Assembly: GCF_000756385.1 (NCBI RefSeq)
Contig: NZ_JNFC01000067.1
Coordinates: 86,588 to 150,587 of the forward strand
DNA length: 64,000 nucleotides
From: Sphingopyxis sp. LC363
Lineage (GTDB): Bacteria > Pseudomonadota > Alphaproteobacteria > Sphingomonadales > Sphingomonadaceae
Direction of reading: 5' to 3'
Shown here: piece after piece, positions 7,514-16,822 of the stretch
Layout of the letters: every line of letters starts with the position of its first letter
Position numbering within the stretch: the first letter of the stretch is position 1
Program-made: the position numbers and the translations under genes
Notes under the pieces: generated by a model
Seen by the model: the letters and a program-made list of their open reading frames with translations, nothing else
The model's database searches: none
What the model was told of the DNA's origin: nothing

Positions 7514-9025
7514 ATGGTACAGGTTCAACAGCTTGCGGTCGAACCGGAAGAGAGAAACCGACCTGTCGCTGCGGATATCTTGAACTTTATCGACGGACGG
7601 TTCGTAAAGGGCGGCTCGGGGGCGACGTTCCCCAACATCGACCCCGCCACCGGTCGGGAGACGGGGCGCGTTCATGAGGCGACCCGTGAGGATGTGGATC
7701 GCGCTGTAGCGGCGGCCAAGCGTGCGCTCACAGGACCTTGGGGCAAAATGACAACAGCCGAGCGCATTCGGCTCATCGCTGCTGTTGCGGATGAGATCGA
7801 ACGGCGCTCGGAAGACTTTCTCGATGCAGAAGTGGCCGATACGGGCAAGCCGAGAGCGGTCGCGGCGCACATCGATGTTCCGCGCGGCGCGTCGAACTTC
7901 CGGATGTTCGCCGACATCGTCACGACCCTCCCGACAGAATCGTTCGGTACCCCGACGCCTGACGGGAGCGGTGCGATCAATTACGCTGTGCGTAAACCGA
8001 AGGGTGTCATCGCGGTCGTCTGCCCGTGGAATTTCCCGCTCTTGCTGATGACCTGGAAAGTCGGCCCGGCGCTGGCCTGCGGGAACACCGTGATCGTCAA
8101 GCCGTCCGAAGAGACGCCGCGGACGGCAGCCCTTCTCGGCGAAGTGATGGACGCGGTCGGAATGCCCACGGGGGTCTACAACGTCGTCCACGGCTTCGGC
8201 CCCGGCGCAGCAGGCGAGTTCCTCACCGCCCATCCGGACGTCGATGCCATCACCTTCACAGGCGAAACCGGCACCGGGCAGGCCATAATGAAGCAGGCTG
8301 CCGTCGGCGTTCGCGACATCAGCTTCGAACTCGGCGGCAAAAATCCAGCGATCGTCTTCGCCGATGCCGATCTTGAGAAAGCAGCCGAAGGCATTTCGCG
8401 CGCCGCCTTTCTGAATAGCGGGCAAGTGTGCCTGGGGACCGAGCGTGTCTATGTCGAGCAATCCGTCTTCGAACCTTTCGTAGCCAAGCTTGCCGCTGCC
8501 GCTCGCGCACTGAAACCCGGGAACAAGGGTGATCCGCATTACCTCGGGCCGATGATCAGCGAAGAACATCGGCAGAAAGTGCTCGGATATTATGAGCGGG
8601 CGATCGCCGAAGGGGCAATCGCCGTTACGGGCGGCGGGGTACCCAACGTCGATGCCGCGGCGGCGGGCGGGTTCTGGGTCGAACCCACAATCTGGACCGG
8701 CCTCGCTCATGATTCGACCGTCATGCGGGAGGAGATTTTCGGTCCTTGCTGCGGGATCATTCCCTTCGACACCGAAGACGACGCGATAAGTTGGGCGAAC
8801 GACACGGATTATGGCCTGTGCGCTACCGTCTGGACAGAAAATCTCTCTCGAGCTCATCGCGTCGCGGCGGCAATGTCCGTCGGCGTGTGCTGGGTGAACT
8901 GCTGGTTCCTGCGCGACCTGCGCACGGCATTCGGCGGTTCGGGGCAATCGGGAATAGGCCGCGAGGGCGGAGCGCACAGCCTCGAATTCTACACCGAGCT
9001 CGAAAACATCTGCGTGAAGATATGA
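7514..9025 (+). CDS. xylG: 2-hydroxymuconic semialdehyde dehydrogenase
   Basis: NAD-dependent aldehyde dehydrogenase of 503 residues. Catalytic positions are N173 (PWNFP), E272 (FELGGK) and C306 (GQVCLG). The C-terminal region (WVNCWFLRDLRT, then GGSGQSGIGREGG) is the XylG/DmpC signature that separates this subfamily from other aldehyde dehydrogenases. It oxidises the catechol-cleavage semialdehyde to 2-hydroxymuconate (4-oxalocrotonate), starting the dehydrogenative branch with the tautomerase and decarboxylase at 11.8-12.8 kb. Its ATG directly follows the TGA of the HbpS-like gene. Confidence 0.94.
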   Translation: MVQVQQLAVEPEERNRPVAADILNFIDGRFVKGGSGATFPNIDPATGRETGRVHEATREDVDRAVAAAKRALTGPWGKMTTAERIRLIAAVADEIERRSEDFLDAEVADTGKPRAVAAHIDVPRGASNFRMFADIVTTLPTESFGTPTPDGSGAINYAVRKPKGVIAVVCPWNFPLLLMTWKVGPALACGNTVIVKPSEETPRTAALLGEVMDAVGMPTGVYNVVHGFGPGAAGEFLTAHPDVDAITFTGETGTGQAIMKQAAVGVRDISFELGGKNPAIVFADADLEKAAEGISRAAFLNSGQVCLGTERVYVEQSVFEPFVAKLAAAARALKPGNKGDPHYLGPMISEEHRQKVLGYYERAIAEGAIAVTGGGVPNVDAAAAGGFWVEPTIWTGLAHDSTVMREEIFGPCCGIIPFDTEDDAISWANDTDYGLCATVWTENLSRAHRVAAAMSVGVCWVNCWFLRDLRTAFGGSGQSGIGREGGAHSLEFYTELENICVKI

Positions 9026-9831
9026 TCATGTCCGAACAAAATACACTTGACCCTGACATCATTGAAGAAGCAGCGATCGCCCTGCGAACGGCGGCCGAAA
9101 AGCGCTCGCCGATCCCCCCGCTTCGCGAAAGCCTCAGCGGCGGTGGCGTCGCGGCGGCCTATGCGGTGCAGGAATTGAACACCCGCCACGCACTCTCCTC
9201 GGGGCGCCGTCTCGTCGGACGCAAGATCGGGCTTACCTCGCGGGCGGTCCAGAAGCAGCTCGGCGTGGACCAGCCCGACTATGGCATGCTCTTCGCTGAT
9301 ATGGATGTGCCCGAGGGCGAGCCGATCGGGCTCGGGCGGGTCATCCAGCCAAAGGTCGAAGCGGAAATCGCGATCGTGGTCGGGCGCGACCTCCTTCAGC
9401 CCGACCTTACGATCGCCGAACTGATCCGGGCGGTCGAATATGTCGTGCCCGCGATCGAGGTCGTGGACAGCCGCATCGCCAATTGGGACATCCGGATCTT
9501 GGACACCATCGCCGATAATGCTTCGAGCGGTCTGTTCGTGCTTGGCGCCGTTCCGCGCAAGCTCGACGGGCTCGACCTACGCGCGTGCGGGATGGTGATG
9601 GAATGCCGCGGCGAGCCTGTTTCTGTCGGCGCGGGCGTCGCCTGTCTTGGCAGCCCGATCAGTGCCTCCTTGTGGCTGGCGCGCGTCATGGCACGCGAAG
9701 GCCGTCCGCTTCTTGCCGGAGATGTTCTTCTGTCGGGCGCTCTCGGACCCATGGCAACCGTCGCGGCCGGCGACGTCGTCGAGGCCAGAATCAATGGAGT
9801 CGGGACCGTCAAAGCGGCGTTTGCAAGCTGA
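9022..9831 (+). CDS. xylJ: 2-oxopent-4-enoate (2-hydroxypenta-2,4-dienoate) hydratase
   Basis: Hydratase of 269 residues in the XylJ/DmpE/MhpD family. It adds water to 2-hydroxypentadienoate to give 4-hydroxy-2-oxovalerate. It shows [12 protein letters not shown], a metal-binding acidic patch around PKVEAEIAIV and the TIADNASSG segment. The ATG at 9022 overlaps the preceding TGA; an ATG at 9028 would remove two residues. It joins the hydrolase and decarboxylase branches before the aldolase. Confidence 0.9.
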   Translation: MIMSEQNTLDPDIIEEAAIALRTAAEKRSPIPPLRESLSGGGVAAAYAVQELNTRHALSSGRRLVGRKIGLTSRAVQKQLGVDQPDYGMLFADMDVPEGEPIGLGRVIQPKVEAEIAIVVGRDLLQPDLTIAELIRAVEYVVPAIEVVDSRIANWDIRILDTIADNASSGLFVLGAVPRKLDGLDLRACGMVMECRGEPVSVGAGVACLGSPISASLWLARVMAREGRPLLAGDVLLSGALGPMATVAAGDVVEARINGVGTVKAAFAS

Positions 9832-9858
9832 GGCGATCAACCGGAAAGGGATAAAGAG

Positions 9859-10794
9859 ATGGCGAAGACGAAATGCGCGATCATCGGATCGGGCAACATC
9901 GGCACCGATCTCATGGTCAAGATATTGCGGGGCTCGAGCGAACTCGAACTTGCCGTTGTGGTAGGAATAGATCCCGCCTCCGAAGGCCTTGCGATGGCGC
10001 GCGCGCGCGGCGTAACCACGACCCACGAAGGTATCGATGGACTGCGCGCGCTTACGAATTACCCTGACATCGAGCTCGTTTTCGACGCGACCTCAGCCTA
10101 TGCGCATGTCGAACATGCCAAGGCCCTCGCAGCGGATGGAAAGCTTGTCGTCGATCTGACGCCCGCCGCGCTCGGCCCTTTCGTGGTACCGCCGGTCAAC
10201 GCAGCGGTCTCCTCGGGCGCTCGCAATATCAATATGGTCACGTGCGGCGGACAGGCGACGATCCCGATTGTCGCTGCGGTGTCGAGCGTCACGCCGGTCC
10301 ATTATGCGGAAATCGTCGCGTCGGTTTCGTCCCGGTCGGCCGGACCCGGTACAAGGGCCAATATCGACGAGTTCACGCGCACCACGGCCAAGGGCATCGA
10401 GGTTGTTGGGGGAGCGGCCAAAGGCCGCGCGATCATCATTCTCAATCCGGCCGACCCGCCGATGATCATGCGCGACACGATCTTCACCCTGACCGACTTG
10501 GTTGACGAGAGCTTGGTCTGCGATGCCGTCAAGGCGATGGTCGCCGAGGTCCAGCGTTATGTGCCAGGGTATCGATTGAAGCAGGACATTCAGTTCGAAC
10601 GGTTCGGATCGAACCGGCCGCTAAAGATCCCGGGCTATGGCGAATTCGAAGGAATGAAGACCAGCGTCTTCCTCGAGGTCGAAGGCGCCGGCGACTATTT
10701 GCCAAAATATGCCGGCAACCTCGATATCATGACCGCTGCGGCAAAGGCTGCCGCCGAAGTCCTCGTGCGTCAGACGGGGAGAATCGCAGCATGA
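9859..10794 (+). CDS. xylQ: Acetaldehyde dehydrogenase (acylating)
   Basis: Enzyme of 311 residues in the DmpF/XylQ/MhpF family that converts acetaldehyde to acetyl-CoA with NAD+. It has the Rossmann motif GSGNIG at 10-15 and the catalytic C129 in MVTCGGQAT. The aldolase gene starts inside its stop codon (ATGA), as expected for partners that form a substrate-channelling complex in this family. Start at 9859 with AAAGGG upstream. Confidence 0.95.
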   Translation: MAKTKCAIIGSGNIGTDLMVKILRGSSELELAVVVGIDPASEGLAMARARGVTTTHEGIDGLRALTNYPDIELVFDATSAYAHVEHAKALAADGKLVVDLTPAALGPFVVPPVNAAVSSGARNINMVTCGGQATIPIVAAVSSVTPVHYAEIVASVSSRSAGPGTRANIDEFTRTTAKGIEVVGGAAKGRAIIILNPADPPMIMRDTIFTLTDLVDESLVCDAVKAMVAEVQRYVPGYRLKQDIQFERFGSNRPLKIPGYGEFEGMKTSVFLEVEGAGDYLPKYAGNLDIMTAAAKAAAEVLVRQTGRIAA

Positions 10795-11834
10795 CCTTCG
10801 ATCCATCCAGCCAGTCGCTTTACATCCAGGATGTAACGCTCCGCGACGGGATGCATGCCATCCTTCACATGTATGGCACCGACAGCGTGCGAGCCATTGC
10901 AAAGGCGCTCGACGCAGCCGGGGTCGATGCCATCGAAGTCTCGCATGGCGACGGCCTCAACGGGACATCCTTTAATTACGGGTTTGGGGCCCACACCGAT
11001 TGGGAGTGGATCGAGGCAGCGGCTGATGTCATCGAACATGCGGTGCTGACGACGCTTCTGGTTCCGGGCATCGGAACGGTCGAGGAACTGAGGCGCGCGC
11101 ACAGTCTCGGCGTCCGCTCGGTGCGCGTCGCTACCCATTGCACCGAAGCCGACGTTGCAAAGCAGCATATCGGGATTGCGCGGGACCTCGGCATGGACGT
11201 CTCTGGCTTCCTGATGATGAGCCATATGATCGATCCCGAAGCGCTCGCGCAGCAAGCCTTGCTCATGGAGGGATATGGCGCCCATTGCATCTATGTAACC
11301 GACAGCGGCGGAGCCCTCGACATGGACGGCGTCCGGACCCGCTTCGAAGCTTACGATCGGGTCCTCAAGCCCGAAACGCAGCGCGGGATGCATGCGCATC
11401 ACAATCTCTCGCTCGGCGTCGCAAACTCGATCGTCGCGGCGCAGGCCGGCGCGGTGCGCATCGACGCCAGTCTCGCCGGCATGGGTGCCGGGGCGGGCAA
11501 TGCCCCCCTCGAGGTTTTCATCGCCGCCGCCGATCGCAAGGGCTGGAAGCACGGGTGCGACGTGATGGGCTTGATGGACGCCGCGGAAGATATTGTGCGG
11601 CCACTGCAGGACCGCCCGGTGCGCGTCGATCGCGAGACTCTCAGCTTGGGCTATGCAGGCGTTTATTCCAGTTTCCTGCGCCATGCCGAAAAGGCGGCCG
11701 AACAATATGGTCTCGATACCCGCCAGATCCTGGTCGAGCTCGGCAGGCGGCGGATGGTCGGCGGCCAGGAAGATATGATCGTCGATGTCGCCCTCGACCT
11801 CGTTCGGGACCAGGAACTGGCGGTGTCGCAATGA
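10791..11834 (+). CDS. xylK: 4-hydroxy-2-oxovalerate aldolase
   Basis: Class II, metal-dependent aldolase of 347 residues (DmpG/XylK/MhpE) that splits 4-hydroxy-2-oxovalerate into pyruvate and acetaldehyde. The N-terminal motif DVTLRDGMH gives R18 and D19, and the metal histidines are H201 and H203 in HAHHN. It overlaps the dehydrogenase upstream and the decarboxylase downstream by four bases each, so the three are translationally coupled. Confidence 0.95.
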   Translation: MTFDPSSQSLYIQDVTLRDGMHAILHMYGTDSVRAIAKALDAAGVDAIEVSHGDGLNGTSFNYGFGAHTDWEWIEAAADVIEHAVLTTLLVPGIGTVEELRRAHSLGVRSVRVATHCTEADVAKQHIGIARDLGMDVSGFLMMSHMIDPEALAQQALLMEGYGAHCIYVTDSGGALDMDGVRTRFEAYDRVLKPETQRGMHAHHNLSLGVANSIVAAQAGAVRIDASLAGMGAGAGNAPLEVFIAAADRKGWKHGCDVMGLMDAAEDIVRPLQDRPVRVDRETLSLGYAGVYSSFLRHAEKAAEQYGLDTRQILVELGRRRMVGGQEDMIVDVALDLVRDQELAVSQ

Positions 11835-12601
11835 GCGATTTGGCAAGTCTGGCCGAAATCCTGGACCGGGCCGCGCACGAACGCGTGGCTACGCCGCAGT
11901 TGACCCATGCCCGACCCGAGCTGACGGTTGAGGACGCTTATGAAATCCAGCGACTGTCCATCGATCGTCGCCTCCAGCGCGGCGAGCGGCGTGTCGGCGT
12001 CAAAATGGGTCTCACGAGCCGGGCCAAGATGCAACAAGTGGGCGTCGACCAGATGGCTTGGGGCCGACTCACCGACAAGATGCTGATCGAGGAAGGGGGC
12101 AGCCTTGCGCTCGCTAACTTCGTCCACCCACGCATCGAGCCGGAAATCGCCTTCCTGATGTCGGCTCCCCTCGCCGGTAGGGTTACGATGGCCCAGGCGC
12201 TCGCCGCGGTTGCCGCGGTGGCGCCTGCGATGGAGGTGATCGACAGCCGATACGAGAATTTCAAGTTCGCGCTCGCCGATGTCATCGCTGACAACAGTTC
12301 TTCCTCGGGCTTTGTCGTCGGAAGCTGGAACGACCCGCACCAGGATATCTCGAATCTCGGGGTCATTCTCGAAATCGACGGCGAAGTCGTCGAAGTGGGG
12401 TCCAGCGCCGCCATATTGGGGCATCCGCTACGATCGCTCGTTGCGGCCGCGCGCATGGTGTCGGAGGGCGGCGAGCGCATCGAGGCCGGGGATATCGTCC
12501 TGGCGGGCGGGATCACAGCTGCTCCGACCCTTGCCAAGGGTCAGTCGATCCGCACGACTGTCCAGAATCTCGGATCAGTTTCGATCAGGGTTGATGCCTG
12601 A
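11831..12601 (+). CDS. xylI: 4-oxalocrotonate decarboxylase
   Basis: Protein of 256 residues, homologous to the hydratase at 9.0 kb and to DmpH/XylI. It decarboxylates 2-oxo-3-hexenedioate to 2-hydroxypentadienoate, normally in complex with the hydratase. It shows [12 protein letters not shown] and a [10 protein letters not shown] metal-site segment. The decarboxylase call rests on the [15 protein letters not shown] and YENFKF features and on the adjacent tautomerase. Coupled to both neighbours by overlapping start and stop codons. Confidence 0.9.
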   Translation: MSDLASLAEILDRAAHERVATPQLTHARPELTVEDAYEIQRLSIDRRLQRGERRVGVKMGLTSRAKMQQVGVDQMAWGRLTDKMLIEEGGSLALANFVHPRIEPEIAFLMSAPLAGRVTMAQALAAVAAVAPAMEVIDSRYENFKFALADVIADNSSSSGFVVGSWNDPHQDISNLGVILEIDGEVVEVGSSAAILGHPLRSLVAAARMVSEGGERIEAGDIVLAGGITAAPTLAKGQSIRTTVQNLGSVSIRVDA

Positions 12602-12807
12602 TGCCGATTATCGAGGTCACCTTGCTCGAGGGACGAACGCCGGAGGCGAAGGAAGCTCTCGTCGCGGCGCTGACCGACGCCGCCGTATCCGCCGTCGGGG
12701 CGCCGATCGAGTCGGTTCGCGTCATCCTGCGTGAGGTTCCCGCAGCACATTTCGCAGTTGGCGGCCAGTCGTTCGCCGCGCGGCGCGCGCGCGAGTCCGG
12801 GGGATAG
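12601..12807 (+). CDS. xylH: 4-oxalocrotonate tautomerase
   Basis: Small enzyme of 68 residues beginning MPIIEV, so Pro1, the catalytic base, is exposed after Met removal. An arginine pair in the C-terminal part (ARRAR) follows the tautomerase pattern. It isomerises 2-hydroxymuconate to 2-oxo-3-hexenedioate, the substrate of the adjacent decarboxylase. Its ATG shares a base with the decarboxylase stop (TGATG). Confidence 0.92.
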   Translation: MPIIEVTLLEGRTPEAKEALVAALTDAAVSAVGAPIESVRVILREVPAAHFAVGGQSFAARRARESGG

Positions 12808-12812
12808 TCGCT

Positions 12813-13091
12813 ATGCGCCCGCATCTCGTGGAAATCGTGGGAGGCAGCGCCTTTCCATGCCCGGACGGGGAGCGCGTGCTCGTTGCCATGGAGCGCAGCG
12901 GAGCGAGCGACATCGGCGTCGGATGCCGGGGCGGCGGCTGCGGAATCTGCCGGGTACGGGTTATCGAAGGCGCGCATCGGCTCGGCAAGATGAGCAAGGC
13001 GCATGTATCGGACGCGGAGCTCCAGGCGGGTTATGCCCTTGCTTGCCGGCTCTATCCTCTCGGTCGTCTGACGATCGAAGTTGTGGAATAA
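12813..13091 (+). CDS. xylT: Plant-type [2Fe-2S] ferredoxin, XylT/DmpQ-like
   Basis: Ferredoxin of 92 residues with cluster cysteines C38, C43, C46 (CRGGGCGIC) and C78. XylT-type ferredoxins re-reduce the iron of catechol 2,3-dioxygenase after oxidative inactivation, and this gene lies in the same operon as a XylE-type enzyme. It is structurally different from the Rieske ferredoxin at the left edge, so it is unlikely to be the main oxygenase donor. Confidence 0.88.
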   Translation: MRPHLVEIVGGSAFPCPDGERVLVAMERSGASDIGVGCRGGGCGICRVRVIEGAHRLGKMSKAHVSDAELQAGYALACRLYPLGRLTIEVVE

Positions 13092-13105
13092 GGTGGAGAA
13101 GCGAC

Positions 13106-14611
13106 ATGTCGACAAATCTGAAGGCGATTGAAAGCAACTATGGCATTCGCGACGAATATGGCCATCTGATTGGCGGAGAATGGGTCGGGGGCGCCAGCGG
13201 CAAGACAATCGCGCTGCTCAACCCTGCTACGGGTGAGACGCTCGCCCGAATTCAAGCTGGGAACGCCGCCGATGTTGGTCGGGCCGTGGCGGCGGCAAAA
13301 GCGGCCTTTCCCGCATGGTCCCAGAGCAGCGCGGCGGAGCGGCAGGACCTTCTTTACGAAATTGCGCGCCGCCTCAAGGCGCGCCTTGAAGAATATGCCG
13401 TCCTCGAAACGCTGAACAACGGTAAGCCCATCCGCGAGTCGCTGTATTTCGACCTGCCCAACGCGATCGGCCAGTTCGAACTCTTCGCGGGTGCCGCCTA
13501 CGGCCTGCATGGCCAGACGCTGGACTTTCCCGATGCGATCGGCATCGTGCACCGCGAGCCGCTGGGCGTCTGCGCCCAGATCATACCGTGGAATGTTCCC
13601 CTGCTCATGATGGCGTGCAAAATCGCGCCGGCTCTGGCGGCGGGCAATACGGTGGTATTGAAGCCGGCCGAAACGGTATGCCTCTCGGTGCTCGAATTTT
13701 TCGTGGAGATGGCCGATATTCTGCCGCCGGGTGTGGTGAATGTCGTCACGGGTTATGGGGCCGACGTCGGAGAGGCGCTCGTAACCCATCCCGACGTGCG
13801 CAAAGTCGCTTTCACGGGATCGGTCGCGACCGCGCGCCGCGTGATCCAATATGCCTCGGCGAATATCATTCCGCAGACGCTCGAACTCGGCGGAAAATCG
13901 GCGCACATCATTTGTGCCGATGCCGATATCGACGCGGCTGTCGAGAGCGCAACGATGTCGACCGTCCTTAACAAGGGCGAGGTGTGCCTCGCCGGGTCGC
14001 GCCTCTTCCTTCACGAGGCAATAGAGGAAGAGTTTCTCGAGAAATTTCGTGATGCGCTCGGCAACATCAGGCAGGGCGATCCGCTGGACCCTGCCACGCA
14101 GCTCGGAGCGCAGGCTTCGACTATGCAAATGGAGAAGATCGAATCCTACCTCGCGCTCGCGATCGAGGAAGGGGCGACGGTCTTTGCCGGCGGCGCGCGT
14201 TCGGCGGATGCCGGGCTCGCGAAAGGGCATTTCGTCCAGCCGACAATCTTCACCAAGGTCGCAAACGACATGCGAATTGCGCAAGAAGAGATCTTCGGTC
14301 CTGTTACCACAGTGCAAAGCTGGCGCGACGAGGACGAGATGATGGCGCGTGCCAATGACACGAGCTTCGGCCTCGCCGGCGGCGTGTGGACCCGCGACCT
14401 CGCGCGCGCGCATCGCATTGCAAGGAAGCTTGAAACCGGGACGGTATGGATCAACCGATATTATAACCTCAAACCAAACATGCCGCTCGGCGGATACAAG
14501 CAGAGCGGGTTTGGCCGGGAGTTTAGTCACGAGGTGCTCAACCACTATACCCAGACGAAGTCGGTGATCGTGAACCTCGACGAGGGCAAGCTTGGAATGT
14601 TCGATCAATAG
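13106..14611 (+). CDS. NAD(P)-dependent aldehyde dehydrogenase (aromatic aldehyde type)
   Basis: Aldehyde dehydrogenase of 501 residues with N163 (PWNVP), E260 (LELGGK) and C294 (GEVCLAG). The start at 13106 follows AAGGTGGAGAA. It is unlike the XylG enzyme upstream and closer in layout to benzaldehyde- or cumic-aldehyde-type dehydrogenases (a family-level impression only). It could oxidise the aromatic aldehyde released by the NahE-type aldolase at 16.8 kb, or one from the PchF-type flavoprotein. The sequence alone does not decide. Confidence 0.8.
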   Translation: MSTNLKAIESNYGIRDEYGHLIGGEWVGGASGKTIALLNPATGETLARIQAGNAADVGRAVAAAKAAFPAWSQSSAAERQDLLYEIARRLKARLEEYAVLETLNNGKPIRESLYFDLPNAIGQFELFAGAAYGLHGQTLDFPDAIGIVHREPLGVCAQIIPWNVPLLMMACKIAPALAAGNTVVLKPAETVCLSVLEFFVEMADILPPGVVNVVTGYGADVGEALVTHPDVRKVAFTGSVATARRVIQYASANIIPQTLELGGKSAHIICADADIDAAVESATMSTVLNKGEVCLAGSRLFLHEAIEEEFLEKFRDALGNIRQGDPLDPATQLGAQASTMQMEKIESYLALAIEEGATVFAGGARSADAGLAKGHFVQPTIFTKVANDMRIAQEEIFGPVTTVQSWRDEDEMMARANDTSFGLAGGVWTRDLARAHRIARKLETGTVWINRYYNLKPNMPLGGYKQSGFGREFSHEVLNHYTQTKSVIVNLDEGKLGMFDQ

Positions 14612-14622
14612 GGTGACCAATA

Positions 14623-15855
14623 GTGATCAATAGCATTGCGGTCGTCGGCGCAAACATGGCCGGCGCAAGGGCGGCGGAATCACTGCGCAGCGCAGGTTAT
14701 GACGGCCATATTCATCTCATCGGCGAGGAGCCGTGGCGCCCTTACGAACGGCCGCCGCTTTCGAAGGAGTTTCTGTGGGAAGGCGGAACGCCTTCTGGAA
14801 GCTTCTATCTTCATGACGAGCATTGGTACGCCTCGAACAAGGTCGAGCTCCGCCTGGGCGTGCGAACAACGGCGATCGACCTGCGCGCCGGCGCGCTGAG
14901 GCTCGCGTCCGGCGAAGCGGTTCAGGCGGACCGCATTCTCCTGGCAACGGGCGGCGCCGCTCGCCGCCTGCCTTTGCCAGGGGCCGAGGCTGCCAATGTG
15001 CACCATCTTCGCACCCTTGGCGACGCCGCCGGCCTTGCCGCCGATCTGCGGCCCGGCGCGCAGATCGTGATCATCGGAATGGGCGTCATCGGCGCCGAGG
15101 TTGCTGCCAGCGCGCGGCGAATGGGCTGCAATGTTACCGCTGTTGAGCCGTTCGCTTCGCCGATGATCCGGGCACTCGGGGACCATTTTGGAGCTTGGCT
15201 CGGCGAGCATCACCGGATGCAGGGCGTTCGTGCGCTCTACGGCCGATCGGTCAAAGGTCTTCGCCTGAGCGGCGCGAAAGTCTGCGCCGTCGAGCTCGAT
15301 GATGGCGAAGAACTTGCCTGCGACGCAGTTGTTGTGGGTATCGGGATCGTCCCGGCCGTCGAACTGGCAGCGGATGCCGGCCTGATCGTCGGCAATGGGA
15401 TCGTAGTCGACGCGCAATGCCGTACCAGCAATCCCGTCATCTTCGCCGCGGGCGACGTCGCCGAGCAACCCGACTTCTTCGGCGGCCGCGTGCGAATGGA
15501 GACCTATCAGAATGCAGCCGAGCAGGGCGCAGCTGCAGCGGCCGCCATGCTCGGTCAACCCGTCGAATATTGCCGCCCGTGCTGGTTCTGGAGCGACCAA
15601 TATGATCTGAACATACAAGTGACCGGGCGCATCGACGCGCAGCAGCAGCTCATCATGCGCGGGAGGGTGGAGGATGATGCCTTTTGCGCATTCTTCCTCG
15701 CAGGAGATCTCGTCATGGGCGCGCTGACCGCGAACCGGTCGGCAGATATGGGAGTCGCCAAGCGCCTTGTCGAACGCCGCGCGCGCGTCGGACCGGCGGA
15801 GTTGGCCGATGTCGATGTCCCGCTGCGCGAAATATTGAAGAAGTCTGCTTCCTAG
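14623..15855 (+). CDS. FAD-dependent ferredoxin reductase of a ring-hydroxylating dioxygenase
   Basis: Reductase of 410 residues in the BphA4/TodA class. It has an FAD Rossmann motif near the N-terminus (VVGANMAGARAAE), an NAD motif IIGMGVIGAE, the PYERPPLSK segment and the FAD-contact ATGG and FAAGDV motifs. It takes electrons from NADH to the Rieske ferredoxin. The start is a GTG at 14623, preceded by GGGTGA; no ATG fits the FAD motif. It is the only reductase of this type here, so it probably supports both Rieske oxygenases. Confidence 0.9.
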   Translation: MINSIAVVGANMAGARAAESLRSAGYDGHIHLIGEEPWRPYERPPLSKEFLWEGGTPSGSFYLHDEHWYASNKVELRLGVRTTAIDLRAGALRLASGEAVQADRILLATGGAARRLPLPGAEAANVHHLRTLGDAAGLAADLRPGAQIVIIGMGVIGAEVAASARRMGCNVTAVEPFASPMIRALGDHFGAWLGEHHRMQGVRALYGRSVKGLRLSGAKVCAVELDDGEELACDAVVVGIGIVPAVELAADAGLIVGNGIVVDAQCRTSNPVIFAAGDVAEQPDFFGGRVRMETYQNAAEQGAAAAAAMLGQPVEYCRPCWFWSDQYDLNIQVTGRIDAQQQLIMRGRVEDDAFCAFFLAGDLVMGALTANRSADMGVAKRLVERRARVGPAELADVDVPLREILKKSAS

Positions 15856-15866
15856 GTCCCCGAACT

Positions 15867-16652
15867 TCAGCCTATCCCGCCTCCGGCAACATAGAGCGTC
15901 TGTCCGGTGATGTAGGAGGCCTCGGGGGCGCCGAGAAAACAGATGGCGGCAGCTATCTCGTCGACCTCGCCAAAGCGCGCCATCGGGGTATCGCGCAGCG
16001 TCTGCCTTACGACAGCCTCGAACCCTGCCTTGTCTGCCTCGGTGGGCTCGGCCGGATTTCTGGGTGTGACTCTCGTGACGTTCACGCCGCCTGGCGCCAC
16101 GCAATTGACCCGAATGGGCCTGTCTTCGAGATCCTGGGCAAGCGCCACGGTCAGCGCAGCAACGCCGCCCTTCGCTGCGGCATAGGGCAAGCGGTTGATC
16201 CCACGCGTCGCGACCGAGCCGACGTTGACGATCGCACCCTGGCCCGCCGCCAAAAGATGCGGGAGCACGGCATGACAGCACCAGATCGTAGGCCAGAGCG
16301 AACGGTTGATCTCAGCCTCTATCTCCTCCGCGCAATAGTCCCAGAAGGGCTTGGCCCAGATCGTGCCGCCGACATTATGGACCGCGACATCGACGCGCCC
16401 ATGCCGCTCGATCACATTCCCGTAAAGCGAACAGGCGCCGTCTCTTTTCTCAAGGTCGTGAATTTCACCATAAGCGTCGAGCCCGTCGGAACGAAGGCCC
16501 GCAACGGCCGCCATCGTGGCGTCCTCGGCGCGGTCAGCGATGGTCACTGTCGCGCCTTCCCGGGCCATTCGGGTCGCAACCGCCAATCCGATGCCTTGGG
16601 CTCCGCCCGTAACCACGGCAATTTTATCGGCATATCGCCCGGAGGAAATCAT
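15867..16652 (-). CDS. benD: BenD/XylL-type cis-diol dehydrogenase (SDR)
   Basis: Short-chain dehydrogenase of 261 residues. It has TGGAQGIG at 15-22 and the triad S146, Y157, K161. The segment NVGGTIWAKPF, followed by WPTIWCCHAVLP, is the BenD/XylL signature. These enzymes oxidise and decarboxylate the cis-1,2-diol of benzoate to catechol. It thus fits the BenA-type oxygenase at 1.5 kb, although it is 13 kb away on the other strand. The ATG at 16652 has GGAGAG upstream. It converges on the reductase gene with an 11-base gap. Confidence 0.9.
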   Translation of the reverse strand: MISSGRYADKIAVVTGGAQGIGLAVATRMAREGATVTIADRAEDATMAAVAGLRSDGLDAYGEIHDLEKRDGACSLYGNVIERHGRVDVAVHNVGGTIWAKPFWDYCAEEIEAEINRSLWPTIWCCHAVLPHLLAAGQGAIVNVGSVATRGINRLPYAAAKGGVAALTVALAQDLEDRPIRVNCVAPGGVNVTRVTPRNPAEPTEADKAGFEAVVRQTLRDTPMARFGEVDEIAAAICFLGAPEASYITGQTLYVAGGGIG

Positions 16653-16822
16653 CGTGAGCTCTCCATTATTGCGCAACTAAAATTGATAAATATCAACTGG
16701 ATAGAATTGTTACGCAATGGTTGATTCAGGAATTACATGTCGCAGCTTGCAAACACAAGGAGTAATGCATTACACTATGAACAACGAAAGGGCCGTGATT
16801 CTGCAGGTCCAAAAGGAGAGGG
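16653..16822. promoter_or_regulatory. Divergent promoter region with several small palindromes
   Basis: AT-rich 170-base gap between benD (left) and the nahE-like gene (right). It holds TTGATA-AA-TATCAA at 16683-16696 and the perfect 12-base palindrome GTAATGCATTAC at 16762-16773. It also holds TTGCGCAA near 16669 and a related TTACGCAATGG near 16710 that resemble the TTGCACAA half-site. Probably operators for more than one regulator. No promoter elements are assigned with confidence. Confidence 0.5.
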
